Assembly (NCBI RefSeq): GCF_000614125.1
Contig: NZ_BAKJ01000038.1
Span: 1 to 46,018 of the forward strand
Length of the DNA: 46,018 nucleotides
From: Bacteroides rodentium JCM 16496
Lineage (GTDB): Bacteria; Bacteroidota; Bacteroidia; Bacteroidales; Bacteroidaceae
Direction of reading: 5' to 3'
Made by a program: the position numbers and the translations under genes. Numbering within the stretch: the stretch's first letter is position 1; each line of letters starts with the position of its first letter. Positions 15,661-26,701 of this stretch are shown here, one piece after another. The notes beneath the pieces were generated by a model. The model was not told the origin of the DNA. It worked only from the letters and a program-made list of their open reading frames with translations, and made no database searches.

Positions 15661-18600
15661 TTATTCTATTGGGCCCATATACTCCATGATAAACCCATAC
15701 CGGTAGGAACGATTGCCGTCGATAGTGTATGGTTTCATGGTCTGTGCGCCCCATCCGTCGTTTCCTCCTACTCCGTGTATGTTGGAGTCGATATTCAAGT
15801 TAATGAAGTCGCGTTCGGGCAGTTCGTGTGTATGCTCTTTCCCTTCCAGGTCTTCTTCCCCGTAGGGCCATATACGGAAACATAACGGTTGCAGACCTTT
15901 GATTTGTATTTTCCATCGTTCACTGTCTCCCAGCATGAACCAGCGTGTATCGCATCGGTTGGCATTATCTTGCGGTACGATATAGTTTGTGATAAATTCG
16001 TGTATGTCGCACTCGTAGACTCCTAAGAAGGCGGCGCTTTTGCGGTCGGGATAGTTCTCGAACTTGCCGCGTCCATACCAGGCTATCCGGTTCAGTGCCG
16101 AGGGCATTCTCATACGCATACCGAATTTGGGTATCAACGGAATATCTTCTCTTTCAGGTTGATAGCTTGCTTCTATTTGTATGCGGCCTTTGCCGTCGAC
16201 TGTATAGCGGAGATTGTAGCCGGCTCCTATCTGGGAGAGGGAGAGTTTGGCATCTACAATCACCATTCCATTGTTTACGGTCGTTTGGAATGTTTTTACG
16301 ATACGTCTTTGCTCTGCATTTTTCCAAGCACTCAAGCGTTCGTTGTAGCCGTTACGGACCTGAATGTCATTTGCCGGTTTCCAAAAATAAGGCTCCAGGA
16401 CACTGTACAACAGCTCTTTTCCTTTGATTTTCCAGCTCACTAGAGCACCACTGTTCTTTTCTATGGCGAATAAAGCGTCAGCGGTCGTGATTTCTACTGT
16501 TTCGGGGGTCTCCTTAAATGTGGCCTTCCCGCCGTCATTCTTCAACTGTGGAAATTCATAGTCATGATACGGAAGTTGCTCTTTGGCTACTTTGAAACCT
16601 TTCTCTGCCCATATTGCAGGTTCCTTCAGTGTGGCGTACACGTTGAGGCAAAGTTCCCCACTGTCATCCGGCTTTGAAGGTACTTCCAGCAGATTTCCTC
16701 CGAGCAACTGGAGATTACCGCTACTTACTGTTTGTCCGTTACATATCCATTCATAGCTGTAATCGAATTCGTCCAAATCGGAAAACATATACCCATTAGT
16801 CAATTTGATTTGCTGTGTTCCCTTCTTTTCGAACTTGATGTATTGATATACTTTTTGCACTTCATAGTAATGAGGATGAGGTACTCGGTCAGGAGATACT
16901 AAGCCATTAATACCGGTGGGACCGTCGTTGGGATAGTCTCCAAAATCTCCTCCATATGCCCAGAACTCATCGGGCATTAATGGGAGTGACGAGGAGTTCT
17001 CATTGAAACTTAGCGGTGCACCGTTCAGCTTCTTAGGAATGCCTTGGTCCACCCAGCACCAAATGGCAGCTCCGATAATGCTTTCGTCTTTTTCAATCAC
17101 ATCCCAATACTCTTTGAGGTTACCGATGGAATTTCCCATGGCGTAGGCATACTCTCTCATGAATACGGGGCGGTCAGTAATTTTCTCGCCAAGTTCCTTC
17201 AAAGCGTCGGGGTGCAGATAGGCTTCGTCATAGATGTCAGATACCGTACGGTCTGTATCGTCGTATATTGGTCTGGTAGGGTCTAAGGTACGGACAGTGT
17301 CTGCCATGGCTCGCAAATTGGTACCGCTTCCGCCCTCGTTACCTAACGACCAGAATAGGATGCATGGATGGTTCTTGTCCCTTTCCACCACTGCCACTGC
17401 CCTATCCACATGAGCCAGTGTCCATTGCGGGTTATCTCCTAATACTTTGTTTCCCAAACCGTAGGCATGGCTTTCATGATTTGCTTCGTCCATTACGTAG
17501 ATTCCATACTTGTCACATAGCTCGTACAGCAATGGCAGATGTGGATAATGGGACGTGCGTATCATGTTGATGTTGGCTTGTTTTATCAACCGGATATCTC
17601 TCTCCATCGTTTGGCGGTCGACAAAGAATCCCATACGGGGATGAAAGTCGTGACGGTTCACTCCTTTCAGCTTGATGGCTTTCCCGTTGACTTTGAAGAC
17701 ATCTCCCACGATTTCTATTTTCCGTATACCCCAGTGATAATTGAACGATTCCAAAAGTTCATTCTTCTTGAGAAGCTTGATGCTGACATCATATAAATGC
17801 GGTTTTTCGGCAGACCATAGCTGAGGCTCCGGAAGTATTTCGGACAGCGTGACACTCGTTTCCGAAAAGGCCTGAATAGCACCTACGGGAGCTGCCATCT
17901 TTTTGTCGAGTTTATTCCCTTTGTTGTCTTTTCCCACAAGTCTTATTTCTACGGTCAGGTCCTTTACTTTGCGGTCAGTCTGGTTTCTTATCCAGATTTT
18001 GGTTCCGAATGTAGCTGAACGCATGTCGTCCGACAAGTCGCTGCTGAACTTGTAATCTCGGATGTTCATCTGGGGGCGTACCCATAGCTCTACTGGCCTG
18101 AGTATTCCGCTAAGCCGCCACATGTCTTGGTCTTCCAGATAACTTCCGTCCGACCACCGATATACTTCCACTGCCAGACGATTGGTCCCGTTCTTCACAA
18201 CCCCGGTTATGTCAAACTCGGCAGGCGACATTGAATTCTGGCTGTAGCCTATCTGCTCTCCGTTTACCCAGACATACATGGCCGATTTTACTCCTTCAAA
18301 GTGAAGGTACAAGCGCTTGTCTTTCATATCAGGGCTCACCTCGAACGTGGTAACATAAGAGCCTATCGGATTTCTGTGCTTGTAACTATAATATTCGGCG
18401 GGAGGATCGCTTGTCACTCTGGGTGCATCCTTCTGGAAAGGATAGTTTACGTTGGAATAGATAGGTTTGCCATAACCTTGCAATTGCCATGCTCCCGGCA
18501 CTATGATGGTGTCCCATGTGGCGGTATTGAAATCATTTTTGTAGAAGTCGGTCGGGCGTTTTCCCGGGTCGGGAGACCAATGGAATCGCCACTTGCCGTT

Positions 18601-18768
18601 CAGGGATATGATTTCTTTGCAATTGTCTTTTTGCGAAGGCAATGTCAGTGTAGCATGGTACGGCTCTTTGTTGATGCCGACTACCATAGGATTTTCCCAG
18701 TCTGGAACAATTTGGGCATTGGTATATAAAGCGCTTAGCAATAAAAGGATGAATATTTTCTTTCTCAT
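15661..18768 (-). CDS. GH2 beta-galactosidase, LacZ-like long form
   Basis: The start at MRKKIFILLLLSALYTNAQ (18768) gives a signal peptide and sits 11 bp after the GH42 stop. Domains in order: sugar-binding jelly roll (~50-220), immunoglobulin-like domain (~225-335), (beta/alpha)8 barrel (~340-620) with acid/base Glu in FWSLGNEGGSG and nucleophile Glu in VFMREYAYAMGNS, a further Ig domain, and a LacZ small-chain domain (~770-1035) with RIAWYGRGKFENYPDRK. It would remove terminal beta-galactose from imported oligosaccharides in the periplasm. At ~1035 residues it is full length and the frame is intact. It is one of three GH2 genes in the window. Confidence 0.9.
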   Translation of the reverse strand: MRKKIFILLLLSALYTNAQIVPDWENPMVVGINKEPYHATLTLPSQKDNCKEIISLNGKWRFHWSPDPGKRPTDFYKNDFNTATWDTIIVPGAWQLQGYGKPIYSNVNYPFQKDAPRVTSDPPAEYYSYKHRNPIGSYVTTFEVSPDMKDKRLYLHFEGVKSAMYVWVNGEQIGYSQNSMSPAEFDITGVVKNGTNRLAVEVYRWSDGSYLEDQDMWRLSGILRPVELWVRPQMNIRDYKFSSDLSDDMRSATFGTKIWIRNQTDRKVKDLTVEIRLVGKDNKGNKLDKKMAAPVGAIQAFSETSVTLSEILPEPQLWSAEKPHLYDVSIKLLKKNELLESFNYHWGIRKIEIVGDVFKVNGKAIKLKGVNRHDFHPRMGFFVDRQTMERDIRLIKQANINMIRTSHYPHLPLLYELCDKYGIYVMDEANHESHAYGLGNKVLGDNPQWTLAHVDRAVAVVERDKNHPCILFWSLGNEGGSGTNLRAMADTVRTLDPTRPIYDDTDRTVSDIYDEAYLHPDALKELGEKITDRPVFMREYAYAMGNSIGNLKEYWDVIEKDESIIGAAIWCWVDQGIPKKLNGAPLSFNENSSSLPLMPDEFWAYGGDFGDYPNDGPTGINGLVSPDRVPHPHYYEVQKVYQYIKFEKKGTQQIKLTNGYMFSDLDEFDYSYEWICNGQTVSSGNLQLLGGNLLEVPSKPDDSGELCLNVYATLKEPAIWAEKGFKVAKEQLPYHDYEFPQLKNDGGKATFKETPETVEITTADALFAIEKNSGALVSWKIKGKELLYSVLEPYFWKPANDIQVRNGYNERLSAWKNAEQRRIVKTFQTTVNNGMVIVDAKLSLSQIGAGYNLRYTVDGKGRIQIEASYQPEREDIPLIPKFGMRMRMPSALNRIAWYGRGKFENYPDRKSAAFLGVYECDIHEFITNYIVPQDNANRCDTRWFMLGDSERWKIQIKGLQPLCFRIWPYGEEDLEGKEHTHELPERDFINLNIDSNIHGVGGNDGWGAQTMKPYTIDGNRSYRYGFIMEYMGPIE

Positions 18769-18779
18769 TTTCCTGATTG

Positions 18780-20839
18780 TTAATAAACTTCCGTGATAAG
18801 GACTCCCCAAGGGGGCAGTGTAACATTATCTCCTTCTTTTACAGTCTTGCCAGAAACCAGCTCTTTGGATGCAGGATAGTTATAAGTGATTTCTTTGCTT
18901 TCTCCGCTGTAGTTGAAGATATAACGGATGGTTTTTCCGGCTTTGTTTATTCCCGAACGCTGTATGATGGGGAACACGTCGTTTTCTGGAGAGATGAGAC
19001 CTGCATGGATGGCTGCCTTTCGCACGATGGCATTCAGCAGCTCCTGCGAGGGGTAGGCTCCTATGTAGGTCAGTTTGCCTTTGCCATATTTGTTTTCGGT
19101 GACAACGGGCCATTTGCCGAAAAACGGATGCTCTGCATAAGCCAGTGGGGTGGCTGTCTCGGGTATCAGGAATTCATACCAGTCGCTTATCTGGTTCTTG
19201 CTGTTCAGTTGAAAGGGGTTATCCTTTAACGATAAGTTACCGATGGTTGAGAACTCCTGATAATAGAAGCCGCAGGCCTTGCGTAGCGGTCCGGGAGCCA
19301 ATGTGGCCCGAACAGCGGAGTGCTCGTTGCAGTAACCGCTTTTGTGCATCATCACTACGTGTCCACCGGACTGTACGAATTCATCAATGGCTGATAGCAA
19401 TTGGTCGGTAGCCACATACAAAGGAGGGATGACAAGCATGTCATATCCGCTGAAATCGGTTGTCTTGTCACAAGGGATTATATCCGTTTCGATGTTTTGG
19501 AAATAGAGGCTTTATGCACCATGTCAATGGGATAATTACTCTTATAAGTGTAGGGCATAAAACCGAGAGCATGATAAGAATCATGACTGTAGAGGATAGC
19601 CACCCGATTTTTCTTTTTCAGGTTCACGATGTGGCTGCCTATTCTTTCCAGTTCTTTGGCTGTGGCGGCAAACTCATTGTATATGCGGTTAGGTTGTAGG
19701 TCATGCCCCAATACTCCCCGCCAATAAGTTTCCTGTCCATAGTGCAAGGTAGACCAGTGCCAATATTCCACCATATTGGCACCGGAGGCATAATGGGCAT
19801 ACACATTCTGCCGCAGCTGGTTGTCGTAGGGAGGAAACTGGGTACGGGCATCCCAGCCGATGCCTTGTGCGTTGGTTTCCATGACGATGTAATTGTTCCC
19901 GGCTACAGTGCGCACGAAGTCACCGGCATAAGCGATGCGCTGGCCGTCTTGTTTGTCTTGTACATCGTGATAGACATTGATGGCAGGATATTGCATTTGC
20001 CTGAAACTTTCCACTTGGTCTATGTTATGGAAATCGGGCATAAAGCAATGGGTGACAAATTGGTCTTTGCGCTTATACTCATTTACAAGGTCGCACTGCC
20101 AATTCAGGAAATCTGCTACTTCCTTTCGGTTATAGCGCTCCCATTCGTTCTTGTACGAGGGACTTGTCACTCCGTCACGCGGATAGAACTCTTCCCAGGT
20201 GTTGATGTTCATCCCCCAGTAATTCATCCCCCATTCCTTGGCAAGCAGGTTCAGGTCGTTGTTGAATTTCTGCTTGATGTAGTTCCTGAATCCGAAGAAA
20301 TAGTCTCTGTTGTTTACTCCGCGTGCTTCTGTTTCGTTGTCCACCTGATAGCCGATGACTGCAGGATGCTGTGCATATCTTTCCAGCATTTTGCGGATAA
20401 TCCGTTCGCAATAGAATTGGTAGGTAGGATTCGTAAAGTCCATGTTCTGTCTGATTCCATAGTAGGCTTTGTTGCCTTTGGCATGTTCTGCCAGTACTTC
20501 AGGATGTTTGTATGCCAGCCATGCAGGAATGGAATAGGTGGGAGTTCCCAAGATTACTTTGATTCCCGCTGCATTCATCTTGTCCAAGATGCGATCCATC
20601 CATTCAAATTCAAAGGTTCCTTCCTTTGGCTCGAATATTCCCCAGGCAGATTCTCCTACACGCACCACTGTCAGACCTGCTTTTTTCATTAGCCGGATAT
20701 CTTCATCCAGGCGTTCGTAAGGCATGTATTCGTGATAATAGGCTGCGCCATAAAGCACGTTGTCAAATGAATACTGTGCTTTTACTTGTAAGGCGCTTAA
20801 AAATAGCACTAATAGAATAAGGTAACTTTTGTCTTTCAT
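18780..20839 (-). CDS. GH42 beta-galactosidase, secreted, frameshifted
   Basis: The start at MKDKSYLILLVLFLSALQVKAQ (20839) gives a signal peptide, unusual for GH42, which is often cytoplasmic. The A domain shows AAYYHEYMPYERLDEDIRLM, AVIGYQVDNETEA (acid/base Glu) and IVMETNAQGIGW (nucleophile Glu). The C-terminal part has the trimerisation-domain pattern FSGYDMLVIPPLYVATDQLL and GGHVVMMHKSG. One C is missing near 19508; restoring it joins MVHKALYFQNIETD to DIIPCDKTTDFSGYD and gives a protein of ~686 residues. It is a further beta-galactosidase candidate (alpha-L-arabinopyranosidase activity is also known in GH42). Confidence 0.87.
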
Positions 20840-20871
20840 AATCTTATTGATTCGATGCAATACAATATGTT

Positions 20872-23800
20872 TTAGTTCATTATAGGCTTTATACTGATGG
20901 TTCTTCGATATTCTTGCGGCATTGCTTTGTAAGAACCGAACACGCCACGGGCTGTACAGCCAACTCCGGTAGTGGCATAATCAAGATTCAGAGTCATGCC
21001 TTTTTGTCTCTGCAATTGATAGGTGTACATTGCTTTCGTCAGGTTGTCCGTACTGTACGGATAAATATTGAAGTTAAACCATTCGTTCATTTTGAATTGA
21101 AGGCCGATACCTTTGTCTGTGGTCAGCTGCAGCCAGCGTACATCTGTCCGCAATCCGTAGTCTTGTGGCATTAGATAGGGCTCGTACATATCTTGTACGG
21201 TAGAGACATATATCCCTGTCGGATAGCCGGTTTTCCGGTCCGGATAGTTCTCTTGCGGTCCTCGACCGTACCATTTCACTTGGTCGAGCGCATCACTTAC
21301 GGTCAGCGTAAGTCCTATGCGAGGAAACCAAAGTGGCATTTTCCCTTCAGGCTTCAATACATGGCGTATCTCTATCGTCCCTTCACTATTTATAATATAC
21401 TCATAGTGGTTGGTGATGCCGTTGTTCTGTACTCCTTCGATATAGAGGTCTTTTTTCTCTTTTTCTCCTTTACCCATCAATTCTGCATCAATGATGTGTA
21501 TATGTACTCCTTCGGTGCTTTCGGATACCGAAAAAGAGAGGGGCTGATGTGTTAGACGGTCAATCCCTGCAGAATACATTTCTGTGGCTATCGTGTATCC
21601 GTAACCTTCTTTCCAGTTGAAGGAGCGGGCACTGGAGGCATTCCAGTTGTCCAGTTCATTAGCCAGTGGGGCACGCCAAAGATTCAGCCGGAGCGGTGAT
21701 TTTAGTAGTTCCATGTCTTGAACAACCATCGATGTCAGTTGTCCGTCGGTACGGTTGAAAACATATTTGAAGCCATCTCCGGAGACAACCAATTCCTTCT
21801 CCAAAAGTGAATAGGAAGGTATGCCTTGAGTTTTTTCTTCCGAAGAGTGTGGCAGGTTCCAGGGCAATTCGAGTTCTTCCCATGCCACTTCATGTCCGGC
21901 TTTTGCCCACAATTCATCTTTTTTCAGGACGGCATGAAGCATCAGGCGATATTCTTTACCGGGAATCAGGGCAGGCTTTTTATAAGGTATGTGCACCAGT
22001 TCACGACTAAGCGGCGCTGTTGAGAGTGCCAAGTCGCCCGATTGAATAACCTTGTCATCTTCTTTCAATTCCCATCGTATGGCATATTGGGAAGCATTCG
22101 TATAGTGATTGCGATTCCATAGCTCAACGACTCCTTTTGTTACATCTGACATAGAAAAAGAAAGAGGCTGTCCGGTTTTCTTCATTTGCCACATTTCGGG
22201 CTGTACGCTACGGTCGGGCCAGATGCTGCCGTACGTACGTGCGCCAATACCGTAACTGTAGAATGTGCCTTTTTCCGTCTCTTGCTCAAAATCTAGCCAA
22301 AGGACGGCTTCTTCCGGGTGATAAGAGGAAACCAGTGCCTTGTCGAAAATACCGACTTCGTCTATTTGGGCATCGCAGATGTAGACCGATGTCTCTTGAC
22401 CGTGTGCTTCTGCATTCCGACCGATGTTGACGGGGTAGGGGAAGTTCTGGATATTGCCCGATGCTTGTGTGGAGGCTTTTTCTGTTCCGTCTATATAGAT
22501 AGACATTTTCTGTCCGTCGTAGACACACGTCACTTGATGCCAGTTGTATTCCCAGTCAGTAGGTAGAGAGGCGCATACGGAATGCTTTTTATCAGTATGG
22601 ATATAAAACTCCAGTTTGTCTTTACCGCGTTGTTGTAGCCCGAACTGATAATTGCCTTTTGTAATGAATGAGCCGCAACTGCTTACCAGTTTCCGAGGGT
22701 AGATTCTACAAGTGAGTGTCAGTTCATTACTGTTCAGCTCCACATTGTCTGCACGATAGATTTCCACCCATTGGTCGTGGCCGTTCAAGTCCAGCACCGT
22801 GTTCTTCCCTTCCTTCACCAAGCGGGCATTTCCCATCAGATGAGCGGGAGTATGGAAGGGAGAAAGGTCGTTCACTTGCCTTATCCGTTCGGTTAGTCCC
22901 GGGCTGACAAAATCCCAGATGGCTCCTCCCATCAGGCGGGGATGTCGATATATGGCTTTCCAATAATCGTCCAGGGCACCGCCGGCATTGCCTGCAACCG
23001 ATAAGTATTCATCCATAAACGATGGTCGGGAATCCTCTCCCATTCCTATGCCTACCTGCATTTCCAGTTCCATAGGCGTGGGGTAACGGGGCCCGATAAT
23101 ATCTTCTGCAGGATGCGAGAATGCATTTCCGCCATACATCCAGAAGCGGGTGGGGTCTAGTGATTTCCCTTCTTCAATAGTGTGGGTAATGTTGATACCT
23201 TCGCCGCTTTCGTTTCCTGCGCTCCAGAACAAGACGCAAGGATGGTTCCTGTCCCGTAACACCATTCGGCGGCATCGTTCACGATACATCTCTTCATATT
23301 CCGGGAGGTTTGAAATCCATTCCGAGGCATGGGCTTCATCGCCCACTTCGTCTATGATATAAAGTCCGTATTCATTGGCCAATTCCAAATATTTATTTAC
23401 CGGAGGATAGTGAGAAGTGCGTACGGCATTGAAATTAAACTGTTTCAGCAATTCAAAGTCTTTGCGTATAGTGGCTTCGTCCATGGTATGCCCTCTTTCG
23501 GGATGCTGCATGTGTGAATTTTGTGCATTGACTTTCAGGGGGACACCGTTTAGATAAAAGACACCATCTTTGATTTCTGTCTTTTTGAATCCGATGACTG
23601 TTTCTATTTTGTCTTTCAGAAAGCCGGCTTGATTGGATAATTCCAGACTGAGCGTATAAAGCTCGGGCGTCTCGGCTGTCCATTTCAGGGGCTTTTGTAC
23701 TAAGGTATGCAACTGTATTGTCTTTTCCTCAGCATCCATTTTGAATGGAGCTGCGGAAAAATTACAGATAATCTTGCCGTTTTTGTCCTTTAAATATGCC

Positions 23801-24609
23801 TTCAATCCATGATTTTCGCTTTGCTTATTCAGGTAGTCCTTGATTTTTACCTGAATATTTAACTGCGAATCGGTATATGTATCATCAAACTCTGTAATTA
23901 CCTGCCAGTCGAATATCCTGACGGAAGGTGTGGCGTACAACCATACATCGTCAAAGATTCCGGCCAGTCGCCAATAATCTTGTCCTTCCAGGTAATAACC
24001 GTCCGAATATTTAAGCACACAGACCGCCAACGTGTTCTCACCCGGCTTCAAATAGGGGGTGATATTGTACTCGGCAGGTTCTTGTGCTCCTTCATTATAG
24101 CCCACTTCATGGCCGTTGACCCATACGAAAGAAGCAGATGCCGTTTTTTCGAACCGCAGGAATATTTGTCCGTTCTTTTGGGCAGTCCAGCTTGCTGGTA
24201 CCTTGAATGTCCGTCTATAGAGTCCCGTCGGGTTATATTCCTTGGGGGCATGTGGCGGATTCACTCGGAAAGGAGCAGATACATTTCTGAACTGCTTGTC
24301 ACCATAACCTTGCATTTCCCAGTTTGAGGGAACTTTGATGTCGCCCCATTGCTTATCCGGGAATTCGGGGTTAAAAAAGTGTGCAGGTATCCCTTCCGGT
24401 GTATCGCACCAGAAAAATTTCCATGTCCCATTCAGTAGCATACTCTTTTCGGGCATATACCAAGCGTGTCCTTCCTCTTGACCTTTTTCAAATACAGAAG
24501 GGTTGTCTATATACCAGAGAATATCCGTGAGGAAGTATTTGTCTTGTGCATAGGATTGCAGGCACAAGGCTACTGAACACAATGGCAGAAATAGTTTTAT
24601 CAGATTCAT
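20872..24609 (-). CDS. GH2 beta-galactosidase with inserted LamG domain
   Basis: The start at MNLIKLFLPLCSVALC (24609) overlaps the GH97 stop (ATGA), so it is probably translationally coupled. After a signal peptide come the jelly roll (~45-220), Ig domain (~225-350) and barrel (~350-610), with acid/base Glu in FWSAGNESGEG and nucleophile Glu in SFMDEYLSVAG. Between the barrel and the C-terminal LacZ small-chain domain (~965-1230, VKWYGRGPQENYPDRKTG) lies a ~170-residue concanavalin-type LamG domain (~625-800: DLNGHDQWVEIYRADNVEL, WHQVTCVYDGQKMSIYIDG, QIDEVGIFDKAL). The insert may bind carbohydrate and position the enzyme on a branched substrate. The frame is intact over 3.7 kb. Confidence 0.88.
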   Translation of the reverse strand: MNLIKLFLPLCSVALCLQSYAQDKYFLTDILWYIDNPSVFEKGQEEGHAWYMPEKSMLLNGTWKFFWCDTPEGIPAHFFNPEFPDKQWGDIKVPSNWEMQGYGDKQFRNVSAPFRVNPPHAPKEYNPTGLYRRTFKVPASWTAQKNGQIFLRFEKTASASFVWVNGHEVGYNEGAQEPAEYNITPYLKPGENTLAVCVLKYSDGYYLEGQDYWRLAGIFDDVWLYATPSVRIFDWQVITEFDDTYTDSQLNIQVKIKDYLNKQSENHGLKAYLKDKNGKIICNFSAAPFKMDAEEKTIQLHTLVQKPLKWTAETPELYTLSLELSNQAGFLKDKIETVIGFKKTEIKDGVFYLNGVPLKVNAQNSHMQHPERGHTMDEATIRKDFELLKQFNFNAVRTSHYPPVNKYLELANEYGLYIIDEVGDEAHASEWISNLPEYEEMYRERCRRMVLRDRNHPCVLFWSAGNESGEGINITHTIEEGKSLDPTRFWMYGGNAFSHPAEDIIGPRYPTPMELEMQVGIGMGEDSRPSFMDEYLSVAGNAGGALDDYWKAIYRHPRLMGGAIWDFVSPGLTERIRQVNDLSPFHTPAHLMGNARLVKEGKNTVLDLNGHDQWVEIYRADNVELNSNELTLTCRIYPRKLVSSCGSFITKGNYQFGLQQRGKDKLEFYIHTDKKHSVCASLPTDWEYNWHQVTCVYDGQKMSIYIDGTEKASTQASGNIQNFPYPVNIGRNAEAHGQETSVYICDAQIDEVGIFDKALVSSYHPEEAVLWLDFEQETEKGTFYSYGIGARTYGSIWPDRSVQPEMWQMKKTGQPLSFSMSDVTKGVVELWNRNHYTNASQYAIRWELKEDDKVIQSGDLALSTAPLSRELVHIPYKKPALIPGKEYRLMLHAVLKKDELWAKAGHEVAWEELELPWNLPHSSEEKTQGIPSYSLLEKELVVSGDGFKYVFNRTDGQLTSMVVQDMELLKSPLRLNLWRAPLANELDNWNASSARSFNWKEGYGYTIATEMYSAGIDRLTHQPLSFSVSESTEGVHIHIIDAELMGKGEKEKKDLYIEGVQNNGITNHYEYIINSEGTIEIRHVLKPEGKMPLWFPRIGLTLTVSDALDQVKWYGRGPQENYPDRKTGYPTGIYVSTVQDMYEPYLMPQDYGLRTDVRWLQLTTDKGIGLQFKMNEWFNFNIYPYSTDNLTKAMYTYQLQRQKGMTLNLDYATTGVGCTARGVFGSYKAMPQEYRRTISIKPIMN

Positions 24610-26675
24610 TTTTTTGTAATTCGTGCTGTCCATCCACCGCCGGGTGCCAGTTGTACATTAAGTTTGTCTTTGGCAGTGACGATGCGTACTTCTTTTTTAT
24701 AATCGGTAGCTTCACGGTCGGCATTGATGCCGTCGGCAAAGATTTCAGCTTCGTAGTTGCCTTTACCGAGGAAGGAGAGGTCGATGGTGCAGCTGCGTGG
24801 AGTCCAGTTAGTCATGCAGCCTATAAACCAAGTGTCTCCTTTGCGGCGTGCTATCGTGATGTATTCGGCTATTTTGCCGTCAAGGGCAACGGTTTCATCG
24901 AAGGTGGTGGGGACTTTGGCGATGAAGTCGGTGCACTCTTGCTCCTTCATGTATTTGCTGGGACTGTCGGCCAGCATCTGCAAGGGTGCTTCGAAGACGG
25001 TGTACATAGCCATCTGATGTACACGTGTACCTTGGCTCATGGGGTGGTCGTTGACGGAACGGAACATGGAACGGTTGGCATTTACCATAGCTCCCGGCGT
25101 ATAGTCCATCGGACCGACAAGTTGGCGCAGGTAGGGGGCGGTAACGTCGTAGCGCGGGAAGTCATGCAAGGGTGCACCGTTCACGATAGGCTCCCACTTG
25201 CTGTTTTCCAGTCCTTTCACACCTTCAAAGTTGAGGATGTTGGGATAGGCACGCTGGATGCCGAAAGGTTTCAGCCCATGTAGGTCAAGCAACATGTGAT
25301 GCTTGGCGGCACATGCTGCGAGCTGTTCGGTAGAAGAGATGGCAAGTTGGTCATCGCGGTCGAAGAAGTCTATTTTGAAACCTTTGATGCCCATTTGTGC
25401 GTAATGGCTGATAACTTGTTCCACGGCGGGGGAGATGTTACCTCCTCCCGTAAGATTGCGCCAGCTTGCCCAGAGGATTATTCCTACGCCCTTTTGTTTG
25501 CCGTATGTCACCAATTCTTCGAGATTGATATCGGGGCTGATGTCTTCCATTAATGACTCCTGGCCACTCCAGCCTTCGTCGATGATGATATACTCTAACT
25601 GATTGTCGGCAGCAAAATCGATATATTTTTTGTAGGTGGGGGTATTCATGCCTGCTTTGAAGTCTACGCCAGTCAGGTTACAAGTATTCCACCAATCCCA
25701 AGCCACTTTGCCGGGCTTAATCCAGGAAGTGTCGGCAATGCGACATTCCGGAGCAAGGCGTTGCATCATATCGTTGTCGGCGAGTTGCGTGTCGTGGGTG
25801 ACAACAAGCACAGCACGCCAAGGATAGGCCTGTTTCCCCGTAGGATGCCCATTGGGGCAGAAGTAGGGCATCGTTAGGTTTGCTGATAATATCGGCACGT
25901 TTGGTAGGGACGAGGTTCAAGTGATCATAACCTCCGATGATTGTTTCCAGCGGATAGGGGGCAAATTCGGCTTTTATTCCGTGGGGAGTCTGTGGGTTGG
26001 CAGTAAGGAACATGCCGGGATAGTTGGACAATCCGGCTTCCATAATGACAGCTTTCTTTCCGTTCTCCAGTTCTACCAACAGCGGGGTAATGGCAAGCGA
26101 GTCTTTGTACATGCGAGAGAGGGGAACCTCATCGTAGTAGGACTCGAAGGAGTAGCAGTAACGTTCGCCGGCACGATTATCGTTGATATAAGGTACGAAA
26201 GCATGGTAATCGCGGTCGAAGTTGAACTCGGCAATTTCATTCTTCACACAGAAAGGTCTACGTAGTTCGGAAACAAAACGATAGGCGGCTCCGTCATCGT
26301 AGGCGCGGAACTGTATGCTGTAGCCGTTACGGCATTTCAAAGTGAGCTGGTTATAAGTGTCCTTCACACTCGCCTTTTTATAGAAAGGGGTGGGGAAGGA
26401 GGTGTCAACGGAAGTACGGGTGGCTTTGGACACCTTCATATCTTTGCCGAAGGTGAAAGTAACGGGCTTTCCCTCGGCTTCAGTGTATTGCATGGCAATG
26501 TCCGAAGGCAAGAGGACGGTGGTACCATCGTGGCAATTGCCCAGTTGAGGCTTTTTCCGGCTTCTATGTTGACTGTCAGTTTTCCGTCCGGGGAATTCAG
26601 TTGATATTGCTGTGCCTGTGCGGTCAGTGCGCAGGAGAGCAATAGGCTGGCGAAACAAGTGCTGATTCTCTTCAT
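24606..26675 (-). CDS. GH97 retaining alpha-glycosidase, frameshifted
   Basis: Signal peptide MKRISTCFASLLLSCALTAQA, then the GH97 N-terminal beta-sandwich (QLNSPDGKLTVNIEAGKSLNWAI) and barrel. GIKGFKIDFFDRDDQ carries an Asp at the position used as nucleophile in the retaining branch (alpha-galactosidase, beta-L-arabinopyranosidase), not the inverting SusB pattern. Other segments are DTSWIKPGKVAWDWWNTCNL and EYIIIDEGWSG. One base is missing near 26532 (restores NWAIAHDGTTVLLPSD) and one is extra in CCCC at 25836-25839 (restores YGKQAYPWRAV). Near the second site the protein is ~10 residues longer than I expect before QAYPWRAV, so a local misassembly is possible. It lies 26 bp after the GH5 gene. 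Confidence 0.83.
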
Positions 26676-26701
26676 TTTTTGTTTTATTATTAATTATGGA
26701 T

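Noticed and set aside
19703..20692. 329-codon plus-strand ORF across GH42
   Set aside because: It lies opposite the catalytic half of GH42 and shows no protein family pattern.
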